Shown in pieces: positions 1-9,966 of a stretch of DNA of 64,000 bases. Source of the stretch: Siphonodentalium dalli (taxonomy: Eukaryota > Mollusca > Scaphopoda > Gadilida > Siphonodentaliidae). The DNA lies in contig CP136063.1 in the NCBI GenBank assembly GCA_032622095.1, positions 73,323,980 to 73,387,979 on the forward strand, given 5' to 3'. Below the pieces are notes generated by a model. The model was not told where the DNA came from. It ran no database searches and saw nothing but the letters and a program-made list of their open reading frames with translations. Each line of letters starts with the position of its first letter. The stretch's first letter is position 1. A program made the position numbers and the translations under genes.

Positions 1-75
1 GACAGACCGAAGATATTTTAGGCTGTTGAAGCTTTATTTGGGCGTTTTTGGCCGTTTTGTTGGGTAAATGGTTAA
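1..75 (+). mobile_element. Right end of a TTAA-flanked MITE (piggyBac-like)
   Basis: The first 75 bases match the right end of the complete element at 39456-39854. Both run from gacagaccg through a gctgttgaagctttatttgg block to a terminal gttgggtaaa-type repeat and a TTAA (72-75). The left part of this copy lies outside the window. The family is inferred from TTAA target sites and termini beginning CCC. Confidence 0.7.
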
Positions 76-990
76 GATATAATCTCAGATCTAATGCGAC
101 AAACAAGAGATATGTGGACTTATTTTCCATTGTTTTTATCTTAAAGGGGTACTGTACGCCAAATGTTGTTGTTGGTTTCTATAGTCTCCGAGTCGGATAA
201 TAAGGTAACAATTTTTCCATTATTTGAAAGTCTGTTGAGTACGAAGTCATGTTACGGATGACAAATTTACCGGAATGCAAAAATACAAATTGTCGTTGTC
301 GAGTAATTTTTGTAAAGTTTTCAACCAAATGAATCAAATAAAAGTTATATTATATGCATACTAGTCCCATATAATCATTTAAGTTATTGTATCGTCGATA
401 GTCAGTGAGTGGCTTGAGTGTTCTCCCCGTATCATAATATTTTAAGCGATCGTGTGTGCGATCGGTTTAACAATCCAGTATCCCTCAATTACTGTTTTTG
501 ATTACGGTAATTCGTAATTTAATTGACGCCATTTTATGGCTCCAGTCATAAATTCAATTTATATCAAATTATTAACTTTTAAATTATTAAATTTTAAGAT
601 AGCCTATTAACCTGAGCGTTTACAGAATACATCTTCGACTCAAATTACTTATGTTTCTATATATTATCGATATTAGATCGTTGTTGTCACCGGAAATTTA
701 ATGAAAATGGCGTACAGTACCCCTTTAATTGGATCTTTTATATAGTTATGATTTCGTTTGTGTAGAATTGTCATGAATATTTACGCTTGGATAAAGTCAA
801 CTCCACACAACACGAAATCGATCGTGTGGTCGGGTATCTCTCCGTCTATGAATAGTGTTTGATATAAGTCTTCTTTCATTGTGACCCATTCGTTTGTAGA
901 CAGTTCTACAAGAGCCGGTTGTCTAAAAGCATAATGTTAATGTGTTTTAAGATATAATTTCAGATATAATGCGACAAACAAGAGATATGT
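75..990 (+). repeat. Pair of 41-bp direct repeats flanking a MITE (75-116 and 949-990)
   Basis: The string gatataatYtcagatMtaat followed by gcgacaaacaagagatatgt occurs at about 75-116 and again at about 949-990. The 580-bp MITE at 145-724 lies between them. They may be a short ancestral duplication or the borders of an older insertion. No gene is seen between them. Confidence 0.5.
141..728. mobile_element. 580-bp TTAA-flanked MITE
   Basis: The terminal inverted repeats are AGGGGTACTGTACGCCA at 145-161 and its reverse complement ending at 724. Each is bordered by TTAA (141-144 and 725-728). There is no coding capacity. The TTAA target duplication is typical of piggyBac-type transposition, so this is probably a non-autonomous member. 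A second, left-truncated copy lies at about 18091-18593. Confidence 0.75.
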
Positions 991-1193
991 TGAAAACAGT
1001 GATAGAGAAAGAAATTAAATACGAAGAAAATAGAGACAACGGAATCGAGGCCTATATCCACTGATTGCCTTGTCTTTTTGCTAACGTACTTCAAAATGTC
1101 AATTCAACACCCATTACAATTGTGACAGTGATCAGTATGGCCTGCAGTATGTGCTATAAACTCATCGGCTGATTAAAACTGAATTTGAACCCG
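729..1193. other. No gene recognised
   Basis: AT-rich sequence with no reading frame resembling a known family. It contains only the second copy of the 41-bp direct repeat at 949-990. Confidence 0.5.
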
Positions 1194-1213
1194 AGAAATA
1201 CATTGCGAAATTG

Positions 1214-1540
1214 ATAACAAATTAACTCTTATTAAATTTCGTACTCGAAATCATCGTCTAGCGATAGAAACTTCTTCATGGAGAAATTTCCCAACAGATA
1301 CAAAGTGCACATTATGCTGCATTATGTGGAAAATTTACTGGAAATTAATACCATACTTTGTTAGTGTGCGAAAGTATAGATAGCGCCCGATCTAAATTTG
1401 TTGCGAAATTTTATTATACTCAACCAGATGAACGAAAACTTGCACTTATCATGCAAAATAATAACAAAAAGGTGATGCACAATGTTTATCGTCTCGTAAA
1501 AGAGATTGATAACCTTACTGAAAAAGTAAAGCTAAACTGA
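1214..1540 (+). pseudogene. Decayed LINE polyprotein C-terminus
   Basis: Two frames together resemble the extreme C-terminal part of endonuclease/reverse-transcriptase LINE proteins. The first (about 1230-1330) reads FRTRNHRLAIETSSW then DTKCTLC, like the usual RT-NH-L-E-W block plus a Cys pair. The second (from 1352) reads HTLLVCES then ARSKFVAKFYYTQP. The C..C...H...C zinc-type pattern is recognisable, but a frame change near 1330 breaks it. No other part of the LINE is adjacent, so this is a 5'-truncated dead copy. The clade cannot be assigned by eye. Confidence 0.55.
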
Positions 1541-2022
1541 ATTAAACGATTATATTTCACTGTTGTACACCGACCGCGAAGCGGTTGCTTTTATCTTCAT
1601 AATACTCTGTATAATGTGTTGAAAGTATAAGCCAGGAATACTGAGCCCATCCCACCCGGTATTACATTGGTGGAGTCGTACCCCCACCCCCCAATCCGCC
1701 CGTGACAAATGCCTTACGTGGGTCAATGCATGTAATATGTAAACATACATAAAATATGTGTCTATGCCATGCCCGCATATATAATCGGAATTTACATTGA
1801 AATTGCATGGCAGGATATAATCATTCACACGCATGCACATGTATGGTATAATATTTTCGATGATTATCGATACATTATTTTAACGGACACCTGCTCGATC
1901 GTATGGATAATAGAATTTCACCAAAATGTGAGCTGGAAATGTTGGTACACTCGCCCACAGATCAAAATGGGGGAAGACGCATGGAGTTGATCAATTTTAT
2001 GTACATGTATTTGAACGTCAGT
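1541..2022. other. No gene recognised
   Basis: Unique-looking AT-rich sequence up to the start of the tandem duplication at 2023. The open frames here are short and have no recognisable domain. Confidence 0.45.
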
Positions 2023-2023
2023 A

Positions 2024-2414
2024 TAGTTTATTGTTGCAAGAACATTTCCGCTTCATATTCGGTTTTGTTTTGGCATCGACATCGACGCCAGCAAGCCGAA
2101 CAATATTTGGTAAGCGACACTCCCGTTCGGATCCAGATTGGCATTCCACGGTGTCCGTTTTTTCGCCTAAAAAACCGAGACATTGCTGACAGGTGGCAAA
2201 TTTGGTCTTTCACCACTTTCTTCATTTCCTCACTTGCCATCGACATGCTTCTGGCGTGCGCGTAGGTAATTGAATATGCATGTTCTCCTCCCCTGCCAGC
2301 TCGTCCTATCTGCTGCCAAAAATTGATCAGTCGTTCGGCAGCACCGAAATGGATTACATACATAACATCAGGTATGTCCACCCCATTCCCAGGGCTATAG
2401 TTGCTATCAGGCAC
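2024..2414 (-). pseudogene. RecQ-like DNA helicase exon, frameshifted (unit A)
   Basis: RecQ-family helicases unwind DNA with ATP. This fragment covers the end of the second RecA-like lobe. It starts after a good splice acceptor (tatatccacag, minus strand, exon edge 2414). One frame has LIATIALGM; a one-base shift then leads to VDIPDVMYVIHFGA and the motif VI-type QQIGRAGRGG. Further on the best match is again in another frame (FLGEKTDTVEC). The Cys-containing tail fits the RecQ zinc region only loosely. At least two frameshifts make it non-functional as read. The same breaks occur in the unit B copy, so they predate the duplication. Whether this is a captured host exon or transposon cargo is open. 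Confidence 0.7.
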
Positions 2415-2545
2415 CTGTGGATATAAACACATCAATTTAAGTGAGTTCCCCTTAACAGTTTGTATCTATATTGCAATAATATATAGTGAAGCCGAAACTT
2501 TCCTTTGAGAACACGCTTTACATAAAATGTAACCACACGCATCAA

Positions 2546-2740
2546 TACCCTTTATGACATGATCAAATTTAACGCGAAGCAACGGGTAGTATTCATCGAA
2601 AACAACAATAAAAAAATTCAGCAATCGCAAGTCCTTTAAATAATGGCGTGACGTCATCGCACGCGCTAATATTACACGTGTGCATGTCTTAACAATAATT
2701 AAGAAGCTGGTTTTGTGGGTTAATTATGTGATAAATATAG
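2546..2740. mobile_element. Short MITE-like module with CRE and E-box motifs
   Basis: About 190 bp bounded by a degenerate ttatgacatgatca and by taattatgtgataaat, which are near inverted repeats of each other. Inside are a perfect CRE palindrome TGACGTCA (2649-2656), then tcgcacgcg and an E-box CACGTG. The same module recurs at 2872-3050, 4128-4303, about 6615-6809 and 6941-7117. Confidence 0.5.
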
Positions 2741-3050
2741 GATCTCACATGAGTTACTATTGTATACGGAATTTATCAACCGAGTTCACTAAATTCGATT
2801 TACCGAGGCTCAAATAGAATTAAGTGGACGAGATTGATAAATAGCGCCTAAAATAGAACGAGTTTGAGATACCTTTTATCACATGATCAAATAAACGCGA
2901 AGTATTCAGCGAAAAAAAAAAATCTTCAACTTCAGCGATCGCAAGTCATTTAAATAATGGCGTGACGTCATCGCACGCGCTAATATTACACGTGTGTCTT
3001 ACCAATAATTATGAAACTGGTTTTGTGGGTTAATTATGTGATAAATGTTA
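2741..3050. mobile_element. Palindrome plus CRE/E-box composite element, copy 1
   Basis: Positions 2741-2871 form a long imperfect inverted repeat. Its outer arms read gatctcacatgagtt and gaacgagtttgagat, with a centre near the accgagg motif. It is followed directly by a TIR-bounded module (ttttatcacatgatca to aattatgtgataaat) carrying TGACGTCA at 2963-2970. The same arrangement inserted as one unit at 3984-4303. Confidence 0.55.
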
Positions 3051-3983
3051 ATATGTAATATATGTATATTGTATATGGCATTTGCCCTACTCAAATGTGT
3101 GTATTATGTCAGTAAACTTTAGTTATATATCCATATCAGAATTACCTCGCGTGCTGCTCTTTTCATAACATTTATGGAAGTAACTAATTATTTTTGTGTG
3201 ACCTGTTCGACCACCTGGTTTAAAATAGGTGACATGGCTTCAATTGTAAAACATCCAATTCTAGCTATACTTATTAAGAACATTATACAACAATACGTGG
3301 GTCTTTCGCGAATAATTCCGTAAAGCGCTTGCCCATATATGTGTAAGTGATAGAGTAAATGTTCCTCGTCTCTGTACATAGATGTCAGCACAATCAGTGT
3401 GAGTTGATAAATCTAAATCAACTATAACCTTATGTGGCTCGTCGGCTGAACGAACTCCTTCAATACTGTGTCTCTGGTGGAGTCTTTGGTTGATTTGTGA
3501 TACATCTCGACTCGTCGCTTCGGGTGTGCCCTTTGGTCCAGAGACTTGGTTTTTATCTTATTATGGCCACTCCCAGGCAAAGATATAGCTTTGCTGACGC
3601 ATTTATTGTCCTGTTGGTGGAAATATTGAAATTCTTATATTATTATGAACTAACAAATAAATAATTATGCCCATGGATTCGGATGGGAACTACACACATC
3701 CTATAAGAACTATGTCTAAACAAATTGTTTTCCGTGGGTTTTTCATTTGCACAATAGACAGAACCAAATTTAAGAACTATCCGGTTCTTCGTTAAACCAA
3801 CTCATATATCACGACATGTAGTCTAACGATAAACAGTTATGGTCGTTATTAACCGATACCGATGTTCAACCCTCTTGGACATTTATATACAAACATTTCA
3901 TAAATATTATTTCTCCAAAACAAATTAACATAAATTGGTTATTTTGCTAATTTGCATTGCAAATGAATGGATGAAATATAGAG
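3051..3983. other. Non-coding part of unit A
   Basis: No recognisable protein. The 67-codon minus-strand frame at 3188-3391 is conserved in unit B simply because the DNA is duplicated. It matches no domain I know. Confidence 0.4.
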
Positions 3984-4303
3984 GATCTCAAACGAGTTAC
4001 TATTTTATACGGAATTTATCAACCGAGTTCACTAAATTCGATTTGAGCCGAGGTTTACCGAGGCTCAAATAGAATTTAGTGGACGAGGTTGATAAATTAC
4101 GTATAAAATAGAACGAGTTTGAGATACTTTTTATCACATGATCATATAATCGCTAAACATTTATAGAAAACAACAATTAACTGCAGCCAGCGAGCATTGT
4201 CCCAAAGAGCAGCGTGACGTCATTGCACGCGACGATATTACACGTGTCTATTACGCTCGAATATTACATCGGAAAATAGTGCTAATCATGTGATAAATTA
4301 TAT
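3984..4303. mobile_element. Palindrome plus CRE composite element, unit A-specific insertion
   Basis: This stretch of about 319 bp is present in unit A and absent at the matching point of unit B (about 8172), where the flanks join directly. It has about 70-bp inverted-repeat arms (3984-4127; outer ends gatctcaaacgagtt and gaacgagtttgagata) followed by the module with TGACGTCA at 4215-4222 and an end reading atgtgataaatta. The presence/absence difference is direct evidence that the palindrome and the module move together. Confidence 0.7.
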
Positions 4304-4934
4304 TATGCAATTGTCGCATTCTGTCGAAGGTGAATGATTGGTTTGAGAGATTTACACGAAGAATACCAAATAGTGTGCAGATATGTCATAGCTGAGCGCA
4401 CTATGTATGTTTACCTGCAAAACACAATCATTTTTGGCGGATCTTATTTTACCATTGCCTGGACAATCCAGTCGAGATTCTTGTGTTTCTCGGATGTTTC
4501 GGCGATATGAATAAACATTTTAGCCCTGGAAACGACATCATATATCATTAGGACGAGCATTATAAACTAATATCTCACTTTTAAAATAACCTCTACTTTT
4601 GCTTCAGTATCAAATGTCCGATTGTAGAACATATTGACCCTATTTATTTTTGACACCAGTACTCGGGTGTGATCAGACAACAAACATATATATATACCAT
4701 ACATGTAAATAGCCATAATGGAAGAGAAATCGAACAGTCAGTGAACCAGTTTTCACGAATGAATGATTTGCAATTTTGGGGGTGGACAGACCGGGACTAG
4801 CCATGAGATTACATTACAAAATAGGGGTGTATATTTTTCAGCGTTAAGATAATAATGCACAAAAATCACATTTAAATAGAATATAATTACTTATCTATTT
4901 ACATTTTATAAACTATTTACAAGAAGACCAGTCT
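4304..4934. other. Non-coding part of unit A
   Basis: Nearly identical to 8172-8619 plus 16409-16572 of unit B. The point where the LTR retrotransposon entered unit B corresponds to about 4740 here (cagtgaaccagttttcacg). No gene seen. Confidence 0.6.
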
Positions 4935-6093
4935 TTAATTCTTTTTTTGTGTGGGTTTTTGACGCTTTTTCGGCGAACTAAAATCAGGATCGTCTGACAT
5001 GTCGCTCCACGCCAAATATGGAATGTTCCGTTTCCTTTTGCTCGACCGTCCAGATTTGGCCACGAATATTGCGTCCCCATTAACTTGTGAAGAAACCCTG
5101 GGCACATTCAAATTTACATTTGTTTTTTTATTTGTGATCTTTTCCATCGACACGAACTTTGCAGGACATATGTGCATTTCACGTTTAGATAGTTTTTGTT
5201 TTGTTGTCACGTTCGAGATCTGGATATTCAGAAATATCATTTGAGCCCTCCGGTGGTGGCGGTTGAGAATCGGTCCCGCTTTCGAGTATTTCTGGCGACG
5301 ACCCGTGTACAGTGCGTTCAGTGGACGGAGCAGTTATTGTAGTCGACCCTGATTTATTTGAAACAGAATCGGTGTTGGTTGAAAGGTGGAAATCAGTTTC
5401 AATCTGACTGGGAATCAAAAGTTCCCCTTGAGTGCCTGTACCACTAGAATGACTATCTTTTGGAATTATAAGCGATGCGTTAAAATCGTCGGGCCAAGTG
5501 TCGAAAATTGGCAAGGAGTAAGTATATTTATTTGGAGTGTCATTGTTTCCATTGATGTCCAATTTGTATATAGATTGCATATAGAATAATTGAACCGAAA
5601 GATCCTTTCCTCGATTGAAATTTCTGTATAATATGTGGCAACGGTGGCTTTCGAGAGTACTTAAGGTGCAGCCACTCATTCTGCGGAAGTAGTCTTTCAC
5701 GTGTTTCCATGAAGATTCAATTGTATTCGTATTTATTGAATAGATTTCCCCGGTTGTTTCATCCTTATATTTATGCATAATTCATATTGATGAAGGACGT
5801 TGAAATGTATGTAGCCATGATCATTCAAATTGATATATCCGCTCCAGCCATCACTAAGAATAGTTGACCCGGTTTGGACATATGTTGTGATTATTGAGCG
5901 CAAAGTGTCTTGGTCCCGATTGAAGACTTGGAATAACAAAAGTCTCTGACTTTCGGTCTCGACCAAATATCCACAGGGCCATACCCTTTCGTTTGCCTTT
6001 CCCGTACTTCGATATGCGGCCAAAATAAGGTTCATCTATCTGTATTGTTCCCGATAGTTTTTTATTTTGGATGTTTTTCCAATAAAATTCCAT
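4935..6093 (-). pseudogene. Merlin-like (IS1595/ISXO2-type) transposase, truncated and frameshifted (unit A)
   Basis: Merlin elements are cut-and-paste DNA transposons whose DDE transposase is related to bacterial IS1016/IS1595. Visible in order on the minus strand: IQIDEPYFGR (first Asp, about 6030), KRKGMALWIFGRDRKSE, a frame change, GSTILSDGWSGY (second Asp, about 5870), another frame change, and NTNTIESSWKHVKDYF (Glu, about 5730). A long Ser/Pro/Thr-rich tail follows, ending in a basic KKRQKPTQKK stretch. The N-terminus is cut off at the duplication junction (6091) and abuts the helicase remnant. Two frame breaks plus a 54-bp tail deletion mean it cannot make the enzyme. No inverted termini were identified. 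Confidence 0.75.
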
Positions 6094-6483
6094 AGTTTAT
6101 TGTTGCAAGAACATTTCCGCTTCATATTCGGTTTTGTTTTGGCATCGACATCGACGCCAGCAAGCCGAACAATATTTGGTAAGCGACACTCCCGTTCGGA
6201 TCCAGATTGGCATTCCACGGTGTCCGTTTTTTCGCCTAAAAAACCGAGACATTGCTGACAGGTGGCAAATTTGGTCTTTCACCACTTTCTTCATTTCCTC
6301 ACTTGCCATCGACATGCTTCTGGCGTGCGCGTAGGTAATTGAATATGCATGTTCTCCTCCCCTGCCAGATCGTCCTATCTGCTGCCAAAAATTGATCAGT
6401 CGTTCGGCAGCACCGAAATGGATTACATACATAACATCAGGTATGTCCACCCCATTCCCAGGGCTATAGTTGCTATCAGGCAC
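6093..6483 (-). pseudogene. RecQ-like helicase exon, frameshifted (unit B)
   Basis: Nearly identical to 2024-2414, including the acceptor (edge 6483), the frameshift before VDIPDV and the IGRSGRGG motif. The motif has Ser where unit A has Ala, a difference inside motif VI. At 6091-6093 it is joined head-on to the truncated unit A transposase by the duplication breakpoint. It is not a functional fusion, because both sides are frameshifted and the join is a DNA breakpoint. Confidence 0.7.
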
Positions 6484-6809
6484 CTGTGGATATAAACACA
6501 TCAATTTAAGTGAGTTCCCCTTAACAGTTTGTATCTATATTGCAATAATATATAGTGAAGCCGAAACTTTCCTTTGAGAACACGCTTTACATAAAATGTA
6601 ACCACACGCATCAATACCCTTTATGACATGATCAAATTTAACGCGAAGCAACGGGCAGTATTCATCGAAAACAACAATAACAAAATTCAGCAATCGCAAG
6701 TCCTTTAAATAATGGCGTGACGTCATCGCACGCGCTAATATTACACGTGTGCATGTCTTAACAATAATTAAGAAGCTGGTTTTGTGGGTTAATTATGTGA
6801 TAAATAGAG

Positions 6810-7117
6810 GATCTCACATGAGTTACTATTTTATACGGAATTTATCAACCGAGTTCACTAAATTCGATTTACCGAGGCTCAAATAGAATTTAGTGGACGA
6901 GATTGATAAATAGCGCCTAAAATAGAACGAGTTTGAGATACCTTTTATCACATGATCAAATAAACGCGAAGTATTCATCGAAAAAAAATAATCTTCAACT
7001 TCAGCGATCGCAAGTCATTTAAATAATGGCGTGACGTCATCGCACGCGCTAATATTACACGTGTGTCTTACCAATAATTATGAAACTGGTTTTGTGGGTT
7101 AATTGTGTGATAAATGT
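6810..7117. mobile_element. Palindrome plus CRE composite element, copy in unit B
   Basis: This is the unit B counterpart of 2741-3050. The inverted-repeat segment is at 6810-6940, followed by the module with TGACGTCA at 7032-7039. The preceding module has TGACGTCA at 6718-6725. Confidence 0.55.
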
Positions 7118-7817
7118 TAATTTGTAATATAAGTATATTGTATATGGCATCTGCCCTACTCAAATGTGTGTATTATGTCAGTAAACTTTAGTTATATATC
7201 CATATTACCTCGCGTGCTGCTCTTTTCATAACATTTATGGAAGTAACTAATTATTTTTGTGTGACCTGTTCGACCACCTGGTTTAAAATAGGTGACATGG
7301 CTTCAATTGTAAAACATCCAATTCTAGCTATACTTATTAAGAACATTATACAACAATACGTGGGTCTTTCGCGAATAATTCCGTAAAGCGCTTGCCCATA
7401 TATGTGTAAGTGATAGAGTAAATGTTCCTCGTCTCTGTACATAGATGTCAGCACAATCAGTGTGAGTTTATAAATCTAAATCAACTATAACCTTATGTGG
7501 CTCGTCGGCTGAACGAACTCCTTCAATACTGTGTCTCTGATGGAGACTTTGGTTGATTTGTGATACATATCGACTCGTCGCTTCGGGTGTGCCCTTTGGT
7601 CCAGAGACTTGTTTTTTCTGATTATGGCTACTCACAGGTAAAGATATAGCTTTGCTGACGCATGTATTGTCCTGTTGGTGGAAATATTTAAATTCTTATA
7701 TATTATGAACTAACAAATAAATAATTATGCCCATGGATTCGGATGGGAACTACACACATCCTATAAGAACTATGTCTAAACAAATTGTTTTCCGTGGGTT
7801 TTTCATTTGCACAATAG
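7118..7817. other. Non-coding part of unit B
   Basis: Matches 3051-3760 of unit A with scattered substitutions. No gene recognised. Confidence 0.5.
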
Positions 7818-7938
7818 GGGGTAGCAGGAAGACAGCCCGATAGGGCTAGGCTAACCCCCAACAATATATACAGCATTTATATTATTATATGTTACTGTCA
7901 TTGTATTATTCATGTGTATATTGTAAATAAATTATCCT
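7818..7938 (+). mobile_element. 121-bp SINE-like insertion with ATAG target duplication
   Basis: Unit A reads acaATAGacagaacc at the matching point (about 3752). Unit B reads acaATAG, then the insert, then ATAGacagaacc. The insert begins ggggtagcaggaagacagcc. It can fold through GGGGTAGC/GCTA-type and AGCCC/GGGCT pairs and ends tgtaaataaattatcct. Relatives lie at 63694-63826 (with a CCTAT-type tail) and 41110-41185 (diverged). A structured body with a short-repeat tail suggests a SINE or the 3' tail of a LINE. I see no tRNA-type promoter boxes. Confidence 0.75.
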
Positions 7939-8619
7939 ATAGACAGAACCAAATTGAAGAACGAACCGGTCCTTCGTAAACCAACTCATTTATCACGACA
8001 TGTAGTCTAACGATAACAGCTATGGTCGTTATTAAACGATACCGATGTTCAACCTTCTTGGACATTTATATACAAACATTTCATAAATATTTCATAAATA
8101 TTATTTCTCCAAAACAAATTAACATAAATTGGTTATTTTGCTAATTTGCATTGCGAATGAATGGATGGAATATTATATTATGCAATTGTCGCATTCTGTC
8201 GAAGGTGAATGATTGGTTTGAAATATTTACACGAAGAATACCAATAGTGTGCAGATATGTCATAGCTGAGCGCACTATGTATGTTTACCTGCAAAACACA
8301 ATCATTTTTGGCGGATCTTATTTTGCCATTGCCTGGACAATCCAGTCGAGGTTCTTGTGTTTCTCGGATGTTTCGGCGATATGAATAAAATGTTTAGGCC
8401 TGGAAACGACATCATATATCATTAGGACGAGCATTATAAACTAATATCTCACTTTAAAAATAACCTCTACTTTTGCTTCAGTATCAAATGTCCGATTGTA
8501 TAACATATTATATTGACCCTATTTATTTTTGACACCAGTACTCGGGTGTGATCAGACAACAAACACATATATATACCATAAATAGCCACAATGCAAGAGA
8601 AATCGAACAGTCAGTGAAC

Positions 8620-9140
8620 TGTCCGATAGTACATACGATAGTTATGTGTTGTTATATGTGTTCCTGGAATCTAGGATAAACTTCCTTTCCCCAGTGATTG
8701 TAACTGCTAGGGTTAATTGTATAGATAAGCACAATACATAGAAGACAGATTATATATAGTGTAGAACACACACACATAATTAACAAGATCACATTCTTAA
8801 GTGGTTATGACTGGTAGCAACCATTGTATAAGTTAGGGTGGATCATTCTATAAGACAGTATATAGTGATACACGTCATATCCAAGTGTATCATGTATCTC
8901 GGACCTTATTTAAGAGGCATGATACACCAGAGGTTGGAATAACTACCCGTGCTCTAAAGCGGGAGTATCACTTATCCGACAACCTTGCTACCATACCAAT
9001 ACCTCTGTTCTTCCGCCTATGTACTGTGCTTATCGAGAAAGTCTTATACATATATAAAGTATGAAGATCTATGAACCAGTGATTGTTATCAATGTTCCCG
9101 ACACGGCCAATTCAACATCTAAACCCTAGACACCGGGACA
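8620..9140 (+). repeat. 5' LTR
   Basis: 521 bp, beginning TGTCCGATAG and ending CACCGGGACA. It carries the element's promoter. It differs from the 3' LTR at three positions that I can see, for example cctttccccag versus ccttttcccag. Confidence 0.95.
9051..9058 (+). promoter_or_regulatory. Candidate TATA box of the LTR
   Basis: TATATAAA in the 3' part of the LTR, repeated at the same place in the 3' LTR (about 16319). It is a plausible core promoter, but the start site cannot be read from sequence. Confidence 0.4.
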
Positions 9141-9141
9141 A

Positions 9142-9159
9142 TGGTGCTCGTGAGCTTGG
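9142..9159 (+). other. Primer binding site
   Basis: TGGTGCTCGTGAGCTTGG begins one base after the 5' LTR. The opening TGG pairs with the CCA end of a tRNA, as expected for minus-strand priming. The specific tRNA is not identified. Confidence 0.7.
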
Positions 9160-9392
9160 AACCAGAACTTGTGTTTTCGTTCATACGTGAGTACTTACTA
9201 TACCAACCAGGACGTTTCTTTTGATCTAATAATTAAAATTACATAAACACAATACCCGCATTATGTTCTAGAGCAGTTCTATAATGTCACAATTAGAATG
9301 TGCATGTGCCAACCCAACTCAAATTATTCATTTCTTATATACCTGCAATTTTGCCTTTTCTATTACCAATTACTTTAGTAATTAAAATCAAG

Positions 9393-9966
9393 ATGAATAT
9401 GACACAAAGTCACCCTTCCTGTCCTTCCTTTTCGGATGACGTTAATTATAGTAGCGCCCGAATCGATGGAGAGATAGAGCGAATGCGATCTATTTTGCAT
9501 GAAACCCATGAAAATCACGAGGTACGAAACTCAAATGACAGCGTCGTACTAGATCACATTTCCACACAATTGGGTCATTTTAATAGTGCAATAGACCAAC
9601 AGTTGGACGCCACACGCATTTCGTCAGCAATTTAAATGGCAACTGGTGTGACAAATGTTATCACCCCTTTTTCGGGAGACCCTAAATCTTTTCTTGAATG
9701 GACCAACGAATTATATCGTTATGGCCAAGCAATTGATGCGACTGATCAAACATTAATTAAATTTGCTCTGCAAATATTCCAATACAGTCGGCAGAACATT
9801 AAACAAAATTGTTCCCTTCAATAAACATGCGTATAATCAAGAACAGCAAAAGGAAAAATTAATACAACACCAGAAAAATATTAAATCAAATTTATCAATT
9901 CCGGAATATCAAAATAATTCAAAGTTAATGAAAGGCATAAATGCACAAGTGCGTCATCGATATTGA
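9393..9966 (+). pseudogene. Vestigial gag region
   Basis: Gag normally builds the particle and has a capsid and a CCHC zinc knuckle. Only three short stretches are seen here. One of 80 codons from ATG 9393 ends in TAA at about 9632. The same frame reopens at ATG 9636 with a capsid-like start (PFSGDPKSFLEWTNELYRYG). A third, in another frame, runs to TGA at 9964-9966. No zinc knuckle is seen, and the total is far shorter than a usual gag. The last stretch overlaps the start of the pol frame. This looks like an internally deleted gag, so the element would need particles supplied in trans. Confidence 0.7.

Larger units (their letters stand above)
2023..6091. repeat. Tandem duplication, unit A (about 4.07 kb)
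   Basis: Unit A begins at the AT of gtcagtATagtttattg and is repeated, nearly identical, from 6092. It carries in order a RecQ-like exon remnant (minus), palindrome/CRE elements, about 1.4 kb of non-coding DNA and a Merlin-like transposase remnant (minus). At its right end ttccAT joins directly to agtttattg, the left start of unit B. The same ttccAT in unit B (17814) continues into tgttatttccc. The junction shares only AT, so it looks like a two-base microhomology tandem duplication. Relative to unit B it has an extra 319-bp insertion (3984-4303) and a 54-bp deletion in the transposase tail near 5207. Confidence 0.85.

Noticed and set aside
3188-3391. Conserved small gene in both duplicated units (also 7251-7454)
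   Set aside because: Identity reflects the recent duplication of the DNA. There is no recognisable domain or splice context.
6036-6218. Helicase-transposase fusion protein
   Set aside because: The frames crossing the junction at 6091 arise from the duplication breakpoint and are frameshifted on both sides. There is no evidence of a functional fusion.
9300-9635. Complete gag gene
   Set aside because: The frame is too short, ends in a stop and lacks capsid and zinc-knuckle features. Treated as vestigial.
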